Both the position numbers and the translations under genes were made by a program. From DATAEU01 sp046724395 (GTDB lineage Bacteria; Actinomycetota; UBA4738; HRBIN12): a stretch of 60,053 bases of DNA. Below are positions 16,242-24,233 of this stretch, in pieces. Numbering within the stretch: the first letter of the stretch is position 1; every line of letters begins with the position of its first letter. Location of the stretch: positions 1-60,053 of the forward strand of contig JBKOWM010000056.1 in NCBI GenBank assembly GCA_046724395.1. Reading direction: 5' to 3'. Below the pieces are notes generated by a model. It ran no database searches and was not told the DNA's origin. It saw nothing but the letters and a program-made list of their open reading frames with translations.

Positions 16242-18099
16242 CCACGGCGCGCCGCGCATCCACGTCGTCGCGACCGCCGGGCACGTCGATCACGGGAAGT
16301 CGAGTCTGCTCATTCGGTTGACCGGAACGGATCCCGACCGACTCGCGGAGGAGAAGCGCCGCGGCTTGACGATCGACCTCGGCTTCGCGTGGTGCACGCT
16401 GCCGTCGGGGCGGGAGGTCGGATTCGTCGACGTGCCGGGCCACGAACGCTTCATCGGGAACATGCTCGCCGGGGTCGGACCCGTGCGACTCGTGATGTTC
16501 GTCGTCGCCGCCGACGAGGGGTGGAAGCCTCAATCGGAGGAGCACCTGCAGATCCTCGACGTCCTCGGTGTCGACGGGGGCGTCATTGCCATCACCAAAC
16601 GGGACCTGGTCGAGGACGAGATGCTCGCGTTGACGACGGAGGAGGTTCGAGACCGCACACAGGGAACCGCCCTCGCTCGCGCGCCGATCGTCGCGTGTTC
16701 CTCGTCGACGGGCGAGGGGATCGACGAGCTGCGAGCGGCGCTCGATGCCACCGTCGCCGCGGCGCCCGAGCCGGCGCGTGCGGGGCGGGTGCGCCTCTAC
16801 GTCGACCGCGTCTTCGCGATCGCCGGAGCGGGGACCGTCGTGACGGGGACGCTCACCGGGGGACCGCTCCGCGTGGGCGACGAGGTCGCTCTTCTGCCGT
16901 CGGGAGTCGCCGGCCGCGTCCGCGGGCTGCAGACGCACAAACGCCGTTTCGAGGAGGCCGTTCCGGTCTCACGGGTCGCCGTGAACCTCGTCGGCGCCGA
17001 CCGATCCGCGGTCGTTCGCGGCGACGTCCTGTCGCGGCCCGGCACGTGGCGGCCGACGGCGTCGTTCGACGTCTCTTTGCGGCCGGTGCGTGGCCTGCCT
17101 CACGAGCTGTCGCCGCGCGGCGCCTTCAAACTCTACGCGGGCGCGGCCGAGCGCGACGCTCGTGTCCGCATCTTCGGCGGCCCGCTGCGCCCAGGCGACC
17201 GTGCGTTCGCGCGCATCCACGTGCCTGCGCCGCTGGTCCTCGACATCGGGGATCGCTTCGTGCTCCGCGAGTCCGGTCGCGGCGAGACCGTCGCCGGCGG
17301 GACGGTTCTGGACCCGCACCCGCGGCGACGGGCCGGTCGCGATCCCGCGACGCGTCTGGCGGCCAGAGCCGGGGCGAGCTCCGAGCGGCTCCCCTCGCTG
17401 CTCGTCGAGGAGCGAGAAGCCATCGAGACCGACGAGCTCGAGACGATCCTCGGGGTCGCACCCGATGCGATCGAGGGCGCCACCCGCACCTCGGGCTGGT
17501 GGATCGAGGATTCGGTTGTCCGGACCGCCGGCGACGCTGCGGCGGCCGCCCTGCGCATGCACCATCGCGAGCGTCCACTCGAGGGGGGCGCACCGGCGTC
17601 CATCGTTCGGACGGCCATTGCGCGCGCCATTCCGGCGGCGGTCCGGCCGGCGACAGGCGCCTTGGTCGACGCGCTCCTCGCTAACGGAACGATCGTGCGC
17701 GAGGGGGCGTCGTTTCGCCTCCCCGACCATCGGCCGGCCGTCGAGGAACGAAGGCCCGAGCTCGACCGCGTCGCGCAGGCGGTCGCCGGCGGGGGTCCCG
17801 CACCGCCCTCGATCGGCGAGCTCGTCGCGGGCGGACACTCGCGCAGTGTCGTCGACGCCGCGATCCGACAGCGCTTGATCGTGCGGATCGGCCCGGACCT
17901 CGTCGTGTCGCCGGCGTTCATCGAGGACGCGATACGGTGGATCCGCTCGGCCGGGCCGGCCGGCATGACGGTGAGCGCGCTCCGCGAGCGGCTCGGCACG
18001 TCGCGCAAGTACGCGGTCCCGTTGGTCGAGTACCTCGACAGCCGAGGCCTGACTGTTCGTCGAGGAGATGTCCGCGTGGCGCGCGGCGCCGAGGGATGA
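16219..18099 (+). CDS. selB: Selenocysteine-specific elongation factor SelB
   Basis: SelB is the GTPase that delivers selenocysteinyl-tRNA to UGA codons marked by a SECIS hairpin. The 626-residue product has G1 AGHVDHGKSS (about 20-29), LTIDLGFAW, G3 DVPGHERFI (about 72), G4 ITKRD (about 126), EF-Tu domains 2 and 3 (VVTGTLTGGPL, VRGLQTHKRRFEEA) and C-terminal winged-helix repeats that bind the SECIS element (MTVSALRERLGTSRKYAVPL). GTG 16219 gives a 23-base overlap with selA and an upstream GGAGG. The extended domain order is complete, so the selenocysteine system is probably functional. Confidence 0.95.
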   Translation: MTTSTTNDHGAPRIHVVATAGHVDHGKSSLLIRLTGTDPDRLAEEKRRGLTIDLGFAWCTLPSGREVGFVDVPGHERFIGNMLAGVGPVRLVMFVVAADEGWKPQSEEHLQILDVLGVDGGVIAITKRDLVEDEMLALTTEEVRDRTQGTALARAPIVACSSSTGEGIDELRAALDATVAAAPEPARAGRVRLYVDRVFAIAGAGTVVTGTLTGGPLRVGDEVALLPSGVAGRVRGLQTHKRRFEEAVPVSRVAVNLVGADRSAVVRGDVLSRPGTWRPTASFDVSLRPVRGLPHELSPRGAFKLYAGAAERDARVRIFGGPLRPGDRAFARIHVPAPLVLDIGDRFVLRESGRGETVAGGTVLDPHPRRRAGRDPATRLAARAGASSERLPSLLVEEREAIETDELETILGVAPDAIEGATRTSGWWIEDSVVRTAGDAAAAALRMHHRERPLEGGAPASIVRTAIARAIPAAVRPATGALVDALLANGTIVREGASFRLPDHRPAVEERRPELDRVAQAVAGGGPAPPSIGELVAGGHSRSVVDAAIRQRLIVRIGPDLVVSPAFIEDAIRWIRSAGPAGMTVSALRERLGTSRKYAVPLVEYLDSRGLTVRRGDVRVARGAEG

Positions 18100-18124
18100 C
18101 GACTCACGGCCCGGCCGTGTGTGG

Positions 18125-18130
18125 CACCAT
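18125..18130 (+). promoter_or_regulatory. -10-like element CACCAT, leaderless
   Basis: CACCAT ends 7 bases before ATG 18138. The first base deviates from TAnnnT, so support is weaker. Confidence 0.35.
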
Positions 18131-18137
18131 TCCGTCG

Positions 18138-18596
18138 ATGGGTGCCGAGCAGAACATCGCCGGTCTAGGGATCGAGCTGCCGCCCGCGCCTCGCCCGCTT
18201 GCGTCATACGTGCCCGTTCGCCTGCACGACGGCCTCGCATACGTCTCGGGGCAGATCGCCTCGGTCGATGGGCAGGTCCTGCATCCGGGCCGACTCGATT
18301 CGCAAGTCAGCGTCGAGCATGGCCAGGACGTGGCGCGCCGGTGCGCGCTCCAGATCCTCGCGGCGTTGCGCGAACAGCTCGGCTCATTGGACCGGGTAGG
18401 CGGCGTGGTGCAGCTCGGCGTCTTCGTGGCGTCGGATCCGGACTTCACGCAGCAGCCCGCCATCGCCAACGCCGCGAGCGACCTTCTCGTCGAGATCTTC
18501 GGAGACGCCGGGAAGCACTCGAGGACCGCCGTCGGTGTCGCCTCGCTCCCGCTCGGAGCGTCGGTGGAGGTCGCGGCGCTCGTCGCGCTGGGGTAG
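18138..18596 (+). CDS. RidA (YjgF/UK114) family protein
   Basis: The 152-residue protein is a RidA relative of the branch with a longer N-terminus (LGIELPPAPRPLASYVPVRL). LAYVSGQIASVDGQ and the C-terminal RTAVGVASLPLGASVEVAAL are family signatures, with the Arg that anchors the imine substrate in RidA enamine deaminases present. These proteins form trimers that hydrolyse reactive enamines/imines, but this branch is not well characterised. The gene follows selB by 38 bases yet has its own weak -10. It is convergent with the WhiB gene. Confidence 0.85.
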   Translation: MGAEQNIAGLGIELPPAPRPLASYVPVRLHDGLAYVSGQIASVDGQVLHPGRLDSQVSVEHGQDVARRCALQILAALREQLGSLDRVGGVVQLGVFVASDPDFTQQPAIANAASDLLVEIFGDAGKHSRTAVGVASLPLGASVEVAALVALG

Positions 18597-18606
18597 CGGG
18601 GGTCGA

Positions 18607-18888
18607 TCAGCCCGCGACGAGGTCGCGTCGCCGCAGGACCTGACGGCGCTCGAACTCGTTGAGGCCGCCCCACACGCCGTGCCGCTCGCGGATGCCGAGG
18701 GCATAGCTGAGGCACGGCTCGCGGACCGGACACACGGCGCAGATGGCCTTGGCCTTCGCCTCGCGCGCCTCCTTCTCCTCGCGGCGTTCGAAGTAGTTCG
18801 GCGCGAAGAAGAGGGCCGCGTCGCATCCGCGACAGGCCGCGCGCAGCTGCCAGTCCTCGTTGGGGAAAACAACCAGCCGTTCGACCAG
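18607..18888 (-). CDS. WhiB family iron-sulfur transcription factor, CTG start
   Basis: The minus strand encodes a complete 93-residue WhiB-like protein. Cluster cysteines are C19, C50, C53 and C59 (ACRGCD and ICAVCPVREPC), followed by the GVWGG turn (71-75) and the basic end RRQVLRRRDLVAG. WhiB proteins bind a 4Fe-4S cluster and partner the primary sigma factor; they are restricted to actinobacteria and their phages. No ATG, GTG or TTG lies in frame between the upstream in-frame TGA and the domain. The best start is CTG at 18888-18886, with a strong GGAGGG at 18900-18895. A sequencing error upstream is the alternative. Confidence 0.85.
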   Translation of the reverse strand: MVERLVVFPNEDWQLRAACRGCDAALFFAPNYFERREEKEAREAKAKAICAVCPVREPCLSYALGIRERHGVWGGLNEFERRQVLRRRDLVAG

Positions 18889-19054
18889 CGGGAACCCTCC
18901 TCGCTCGCCTCCATCCTGTTGTTCGGATCTGCTCGCCGAAGGGATTCAGCGGCCGCTATGGGGCCGCGGATGTCACGAGAACGTCACGATCGGCGAGCGG
19001 CGTTGAGGGCTCAAGGAGCTATCGAGAATCCGCGAAGGGTAGCCCGATGAAGGG
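18889..19054. promoter_or_regulatory. Region upstream of WhiB, with repeated CGTGAC
   Basis: No gene is seen here. On the minus strand the hexamer CGTGAC occurs twice, 11 bases apart, inside GATCGTGACGTTCTCGTGAC (plus coordinates about 18974-18993). This could be a regulator site one helical turn apart. No convincing -10 could be assigned for the WhiB gene. Confidence 0.3.
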
Positions 19055-20365
19055 TCAGTCGGAGGCGGCCGGCGGCGGCTCAGGCGCGACGCGCAGAATC
19101 AGCCCGTCGACCCCCCGAACGCGAATCCGGGTACCCGCCGGAATGGGACCGTCGATCGTACGTCCGCGCCAAAGGGCACCCTTGACGAAGACCGGGCCCT
19201 CGGGACGGAGCTCGCCTCTCGTCTCGCCGGCGAGGCCGACGAGCCCTCGCTGCGTCGAGGTCACGCGGTCTCGCGACTGCAGCGCCACGGTGAGCGCGAA
19301 CCCGTAATACACAACGCTCCCGGCGGTCAACGAGCCCGCCAGCCACGGCGAAATGTCGATCAGCGACGAAACGCCGCCGAACATGAGGAGCGACCCGGCG
19401 AGGAACACGACGGCGCCGAGCGCGGTGAGGACGCCGAGGGAACGGCGCAACACGTCGAGGGTCAGGAGTCCGACGCCGCCGAGGATGAGCGCGAGGCCGA
19501 GCCAGGAAAATGGAACGACCGTCAGTCCGTAGACGGCAAGGGCGATCAGCCCGACGCCGGCGAAGCCGGCGAACCCGAAGCCCGGCTGTGTCAGCTCGAA
19601 CGCGAGGGCGGCAAACCCCAAGACGAGCAGCAGGTAGATCGCCGACGGCGAGGCCATCGCATGCAGCACTCGGTCGACTGGGCCCAGATCGGTGAAGCGA
19701 ACCTCGACGGGCGCCTCGCCGGGCCGTTGCGCGATCCTCGTATGCAGGACGACCTTCCCTGTCGCCGTCGCGACCGTCCGCGCGTCGATCTCGCTGAGCA
19801 GATTCGGGATCGACGACGCGGCGACGACGGCCAGATGGTCGCGGAGCGCCGTTCGAGCGGGAACCGGCGCATCGGGAAACATGGGCGAGGGGCGGCCGTG
19901 CGTCGCTGCCCACTCCCCGGCGAGGGAACGAAGCGCGGCCTCGGTGGGGGGATTCGCGTTCCCGGCGTCGGCGAGATCGACGGGCTCGAGTGGCCCGATC
20001 CCGGCGCCTGGGGCAACCGCCGGAAGCGATGACGCCAAGAGCAACAGCAGCGCCGCGCCTCGAGCCTTGGCCGGCGCGGGCCCGACCCAGACGACGACCG
20101 GAACGGTGGCATCGTGGATCCGCCGCGCCAGGGCAACGCCGTCCTGATCGAGCGTCCCCGCCGAGTCGAGCTGAATCACGAGCGTCGCTCGGCTCCGCTC
20201 GGCCTCGCCGAGGCGGTCGAAGAGATAGCGGGCGAGCGTTCGGTCGATCGACCCGTCCACCTTGGCGACGATGACCGAGGCCGACGTGTCGGCGCGAGCC
20301 GGGAGCGACGACAGGCACGCGAAGGCGAGCACGAGCAGCACGAGGGCGACGGCGCGGCGGCGCAT
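19055..20365 (-). CDS. NfeD-type membrane protein with ClpP-class serine protease-like domain
   Basis: The 436-residue protein starts with a signal peptide (ALVLLVLAFACLSSLPARA) and a ClpP/SppA-like domain (VIQLDSAGTLDQDGVALARR), followed by four or five hydrophobic segments (from ASPSAIYLLLVLGF, residue about 240) and a C-terminal OB-fold NfeD domain (GLVGLAGETRGELRPEGPVF). This is the long NfeD1b architecture, usually paired with a stomatin-like protein, which is absent here. In the protease part the family's catalytic Ser region reads PAKARGAALLLLLAS, without a clear SAG/SAA motif at the expected place, so protease activity is doubtful. Divergent from the PBP gene by 54 bases. Confidence 0.85.
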   Translation of the reverse strand: MRRRAVALVLLVLAFACLSSLPARADTSASVIVAKVDGSIDRTLARYLFDRLGEAERSRATLVIQLDSAGTLDQDGVALARRIHDATVPVVVWVGPAPAKARGAALLLLLASSLPAVAPGAGIGPLEPVDLADAGNANPPTEAALRSLAGEWAATHGRPSPMFPDAPVPARTALRDHLAVVAASSIPNLLSEIDARTVATATGKVVLHTRIAQRPGEAPVEVRFTDLGPVDRVLHAMASPSAIYLLLVLGFAALAFELTQPGFGFAGFAGVGLIALAVYGLTVVPFSWLGLALILGGVGLLTLDVLRRSLGVLTALGAVVFLAGSLLMFGGVSSLIDISPWLAGSLTAGSVVYYGFALTVALQSRDRVTSTQRGLVGLAGETRGELRPEGPVFVKGALWRGRTIDGPIPAGTRIRVRGVDGLILRVAPEPPPAASD

Positions 20366-20419
20366 TCGCCTGTCATGGTACCGACGGAACCCACGGTATC
20401 CTCCTCGCGACTCCATCCG

Positions 20420-22849
20420 ATGCAGCCGACACGTGTTCGCCGTCCGACGACCACGGCGCAGTCGTCGCGCTCGTTTGCTCCTCTGACCAACCCGCTCCTC
20501 CCCGGGCTGATCGCGGCGGTCGTCGCTATCGCTGCGGGTCTCGTGGCGCTCGTGCTGCTGCCGCTGTTCGGAACGCTCGGCATGGGTGCGACCGCGTTGA
20601 ACGCCCGCCTGCACGCGGCGGGCGCGGGCGTGAGCCTGCGAATCCCGCACTTTCCCGAGCGCTCGACGATCTACGCGAGCGACGGATCGGTCCTCGCGAC
20701 GCTGTACCTGGACGAGAACCGTGAGATCGTCCGGCTCGGCCACGTCGCCGACGTGGCACGTCAGGCGGTCCTGGCGATCGAGGACGACGGGTTCTACCAG
20801 CACGGTGGAATCAACGTGGCATCGGTCGCCCGAGCCCTCATCGCGAACCTCGCGGCTGGACACGTGACGCAGGGCGGGTCCACGATCACGCAACAGCTGG
20901 TGAAGAACGCCGTCATCGAGGACGACGACCAGACGCTCGCGCGGAAGTTCAAGGAAGCCGCCCTCGCGATCCGGATGGAGCGGCGGTACACGAAGGACGA
21001 GATTTTCGAGCTGTATCTGAACGACGTGTACTTCGGCAACGGTGTGTACGGCATCGGCACCGCCGCCCGCTACTATTTCGGTGAGTCGTCTTCGAAGCTC
21101 CGGCTTCCGCAGGCGGCACTCCTCGCAGGGCTCATTCAGGCGCCTGCGGACTACGATCCGGTCACACACCCAAAGGTCGCGCTTCGCCGGCGCAACACCG
21201 TCCTCGATCGGATGCAGACACTCGGGTGGATCACGGCGGACGACGCGCAGACGGCCCGCGAGCGTCCACTCGGCCTCGCGCCGGAGGCCCGGAGAACGAC
21301 CCAGCGAGTTCAGCCGTTCTTCGTCTACTACCTTCGCAACCAGATCCTCGACAACGTCGCACACGAGTTCGACGCGTTCGGGAACACACGCGACCAACGG
21401 ATCCGCACGCTGTACCAGGGCGGGCTCAAGATCTACACGACGCTCGACCCGAGCTGGCAGCGCTACGCGCAGGAGGCGGTGGACGCCAGCCCCTCGATCA
21501 GCCTGCAGGGCGGCCCGGACGTCTCGCTCGTATCCGTCGATGCTCATACCGGCGCGATCCGGGCGATGCTCTCGGGCAAGGACTACCAGCGCGACGAGCT
21601 CGACCTCGCGTGGCGGGGCCGAAGGCAGGTGGGGTCGGCCTTCAAGCCGTTCACGTTGGTCGCGGCGCTCGAGGACGGCGTGCCTCCCGGCAAGGTGTAT
21701 TCGTCGCAATCGCCGTACTGCTCGGCGGCGTGGACGAGTGCCGACCACTGCGTGTCAAATGCCGAGAGCGGGGACCTCGGGTACATCGATCTGTGGACGG
21801 CGACTCAGGACTCGGTGAACGTCGTCTTCGCGCAGCTCGCGCTCGACATCGGCTCCTCGGCCATCGTCGAGGCGGCGCACACGATGGGGGTGACGGCGCC
21901 GCTTCAGGCCGTTCCGTCGATCACCCTCGGAACCGAAGAGGTCTCCACCCTCGACATGGCGTCGGCGTATTCGACGCTCGCAAACAACGGAACACACTGC
22001 GATCCGTTCGCGATCTCGAGGGTCCTGCTTCCGGGAGGGCGGCCGATGTACCGGCATCGCCAATCCTGCAGCACAGCAATCGAGCCTGCCATCGCGCATG
22101 AGGTGACCGCGATGTTGCAGCGTGTCGTCTGCTGCGGAACGGGACGCGCCGCGGCACTCGGACGGCCGGTCGCGGGCAAGACCGGCACGGCACAGGATTA
22201 CACGAACGTGTACTTCGCCGGGTACACGCCGCAGGTAGCGACCGCGGTGTGGGTTGGCTTTCCGCAGGGTCAGATCCCGATGGACTCGTACTACGGCCAC
22301 TCGGTGTACGGCGGAACGTTGGCGGCGCCTATTTGGCGTTCGTTCATGGCCAAGGCGATCGCCGGGATGCCGGTGGCATCGTTCCCCTCCCCGCCGCCGG
22401 AGCGGCACGCAACCGTTCCCGACGTCACGGGGATGGGATGGTTCGAGGCACAGCGTTCGATCGAAAACGCCCGGTTTACGCCGATCGTGCAGCGCGTCGA
22501 GTCGTTCAGGCCGGCCGACGCCGTGCTCGCGCAATCTCCCCCGGCGGGGACCGCCGTGGCGCTTGGCGGAGGCGTGAAACTGATCGTGAGCAACGGCAGG
22601 GGAACGCCGGTCGTCGTCCCGGACGTCGTCGGGCTGACGCAGACGCGCGCGACGCAGCGGCTCGAAGACGCGAAGCTCGTCGTGTCGGTTCGATACGTCG
22701 ACGTCACCGCCAGAAAGGACGACGGCGTCGTGCTCACACAGACGCCCCCCGGCGGCCGGCGCCTCGATCCCGGTTCAACGACCGTCGTGAGCGTGGGCCG
22801 CCAGACGCCCACCGAGGAGACAGCGAACGCGACCGCGGGGGGACCGTGA
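20420..22849 (+). CDS. Class A penicillin-binding protein with two PASTA domains
   Basis: The 809-residue bifunctional peptidoglycan synthase polymerises glycan strands and cross-links peptides. After a single N-terminal membrane anchor (residues about 25-50) comes the GT51 domain: AIEDDGFYQHGG (about 119), QGGSTITQQLVKN (about 151) and NDVYFGNGVYGIGTAA. The transpeptidase domain has SAFK (about 406), SVN (about 465) and KTGTA (about 587). Two PASTA domains close the protein (TVPDVTGMGWFEAQRSIENA; VPDVVGLTQTRATQRLEDAK). The combination matches actinobacterial PonA-type enzymes. ATG 20420 is preferred; an in-frame ATG at 20375 would add 15 residues. Confidence 0.95.
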   Translation: MQPTRVRRPTTTAQSSRSFAPLTNPLLPGLIAAVVAIAAGLVALVLLPLFGTLGMGATALNARLHAAGAGVSLRIPHFPERSTIYASDGSVLATLYLDENREIVRLGHVADVARQAVLAIEDDGFYQHGGINVASVARALIANLAAGHVTQGGSTITQQLVKNAVIEDDDQTLARKFKEAALAIRMERRYTKDEIFELYLNDVYFGNGVYGIGTAARYYFGESSSKLRLPQAALLAGLIQAPADYDPVTHPKVALRRRNTVLDRMQTLGWITADDAQTARERPLGLAPEARRTTQRVQPFFVYYLRNQILDNVAHEFDAFGNTRDQRIRTLYQGGLKIYTTLDPSWQRYAQEAVDASPSISLQGGPDVSLVSVDAHTGAIRAMLSGKDYQRDELDLAWRGRRQVGSAFKPFTLVAALEDGVPPGKVYSSQSPYCSAAWTSADHCVSNAESGDLGYIDLWTATQDSVNVVFAQLALDIGSSAIVEAAHTMGVTAPLQAVPSITLGTEEVSTLDMASAYSTLANNGTHCDPFAISRVLLPGGRPMYRHRQSCSTAIEPAIAHEVTAMLQRVVCCGTGRAAALGRPVAGKTGTAQDYTNVYFAGYTPQVATAVWVGFPQGQIPMDSYYGHSVYGGTLAAPIWRSFMAKAIAGMPVASFPSPPPERHATVPDVTGMGWFEAQRSIENARFTPIVQRVESFRPADAVLAQSPPAGTAVALGGGVKLIVSNGRGTPVVVPDVVGLTQTRATQRLEDAKLVVSVRYVDVTARKDDGVVLTQTPPGGRRLDPGSTTVVSVGRQTPTEETANATAGGP

Positions 22850-22870
22850 TCGCCTCCCGCGCGGCGGAGG

Positions 22871-23326
22871 TCACGCGCCGAGGCGAGCGCGGACCTTCGC
22901 CTGCACGATGCTCCCGTCGACGCGGCCCCTGGCGCCGGCCATCACGGCGGCCATGACCTTCCCCAGCTCCTTCGACGAGGTGGCCCCGGTCGACGCGATC
23001 GCCTCGTCGATCAACGTTTCGACTTCCGCGTCCGAGAGCCGCTCCGGGGCATAGGCGGCCAGGACGTGGCGCTCGGCCGTCTCCTTGTCGACGAGGTCCC
23101 GACGCCCTCCCCGCTCGAACGCCTCGATCGACTCCGTGCGCTTCTTCACCTCGCGCGCGGCGACGTCGCGAACCTCGTCGTCGGACAACTCGTGCCGAAG
23201 CTCCTTCTCGCGGTTCGTCATCGCCGCCGAAAGCATGCGAAGCGCCCCCAGCCGCGGCTTGTCACCCGCGCGAAGCGCGTCGGTGATCTCGCGCTGAAGG
23301 CGAGTCTTGAGCGACTCCTCGGCCAC
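22871..23326 (-). CDS. GatB/YqeY domain protein
   Basis: The 151-residue protein is a stand-alone YqeY, homologous to the tRNA-binding tail of GatB. It opens with SLKTRLQREITDALRAGDKP, continues with LRMLSAAMTNREKELR, and ends in the GatB-like ELGKVMAAVMAGARGRVDGS. YqeY is thought to interact with tRNA, but no enzymatic role is known. The GTG start lies 14 bases from the divergent metallophosphoesterase start, so the two share a very short promoter region. Confidence 0.92.
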   Translation of the reverse strand: MAEESLKTRLQREITDALRAGDKPRLGALRMLSAAMTNREKELRHELSDDEVRDVAAREVKKRTESIEAFERGGRRDLVDKETAERHVLAAYAPERLSDAEVETLIDEAIASTGATSSKELGKVMAAVMAGARGRVDGSIVQAKVRARLGA

Positions 23327-23328
23327 CG

Positions 23329-23334
23329 TAGACT
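23329..23334 (+). promoter_or_regulatory. -10 element TAGACT, leaderless
   Basis: TAGACT ends 6 bases before GTG 23341 and fixes the metallophosphoesterase start. Confidence 0.6.
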
Positions 23335-23340
23335 CCGTGT

Positions 23341-24210
23341 GTGCTGCCCGCCGTGCTCGCCACCGCCGCCGCCGGTGTCGGCTGCGTGGCGTACGGGGTG
23401 CTGATCGAACGCCGCTGGTACCGGCTCACCCGTCGCCGGCTGGACATCCTACCCGCGGCTGCTTCCGGGGCGATCACGGTGCTGCATCTGTCGGACCTGC
23501 ACGTCGTCCGCGAATCGCGTGCCCTTCGGCGGTTTCTTTCGACGATGCCGAGCGTCGACATCACCGCGGTGACGGGGGACATCCTCGGCGAGCCCGGTGC
23601 GGTCGAGGAGGCCGTCGAATTGCTGCGCGGCGTGCGCGGCACGGTCGCCTCGTACTTCGTCCTCGGCTCGAACGACTACTACGTTCCACGCCCCCTCAAC
23701 CCGGCGCGGTACTTCGTCCCCAGTCAGCGGCGAAGGCGGAAGGCACCGCGCGGCCGGGCGAACGATCTGGTGAAGCAGCTCGAGGGCGAGGGGTGGATCC
23801 ATCTCGGCAACGCCACCACGACGGTGGACGTGAACGGGTTCCACATCGATGTCTTGGGGCTCGACGATCCGCACATCGACCGGCAGGATCTGCGTGCGGC
23901 CGCGGGGAGGTCTGCGAAGACATTCGGCCTCGGTGTCGTGCACTCGCCCGACCCGATGCCGGAGCTCGCGGCGCTCGGCTGGGATCTGGTCGTGTACGGC
24001 CACACCCACGGCGGACAGGTCCGCATGCCGATGATCGGGGCGCTGATCACGAACTCGTACGTCCCGCGACGTCTCGTCTCCGGCCTCATTCGTCTCGGCG
24101 ACGTCTACGCGCACATCTCGTCGGGACTCGGAACGAGCAAGTACGCGCCGTTCCGGTTCCTATGTCGCCCTGAGGCGACGGTGCTCGATCTGCGACCATC
24201 CGCGCCGTAA
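23341..24210 (+). CDS. Membrane-anchored metallophosphoesterase
   Basis: The 289-residue protein begins with a hydrophobic anchor (PAVLATAAAGVGCVAYGVLI) and has a calcineurin-like phosphoesterase fold: LHLSDLHV, TGDILGEPG, GSNDYY (in place of the usual GNHD) and YGHTHGGQVRMP. This resembles YkuE/YaeI-like enzymes that act at the membrane on lipid or cell-wall phosphates. The GNHD-to-GSND change leaves the metal-binding Asn shifted by one position and may affect activity. A leaderless -10 supports GTG 23341. Confidence 0.87.
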   Translation: MLPAVLATAAAGVGCVAYGVLIERRWYRLTRRRLDILPAAASGAITVLHLSDLHVVRESRALRRFLSTMPSVDITAVTGDILGEPGAVEEAVELLRGVRGTVASYFVLGSNDYYVPRPLNPARYFVPSQRRRRKAPRGRANDLVKQLEGEGWIHLGNATTTVDVNGFHIDVLGLDDPHIDRQDLRAAAGRSAKTFGLGVVHSPDPMPELAALGWDLVVYGHTHGGQVRMPMIGALITNSYVPRRLVSGLIRLGDVYAHISSGLGTSKYAPFRFLCRPEATVLDLRPSAP

Positions 24211-24233
24211 CCCCTCGTTCGGGTGGCGACGGC

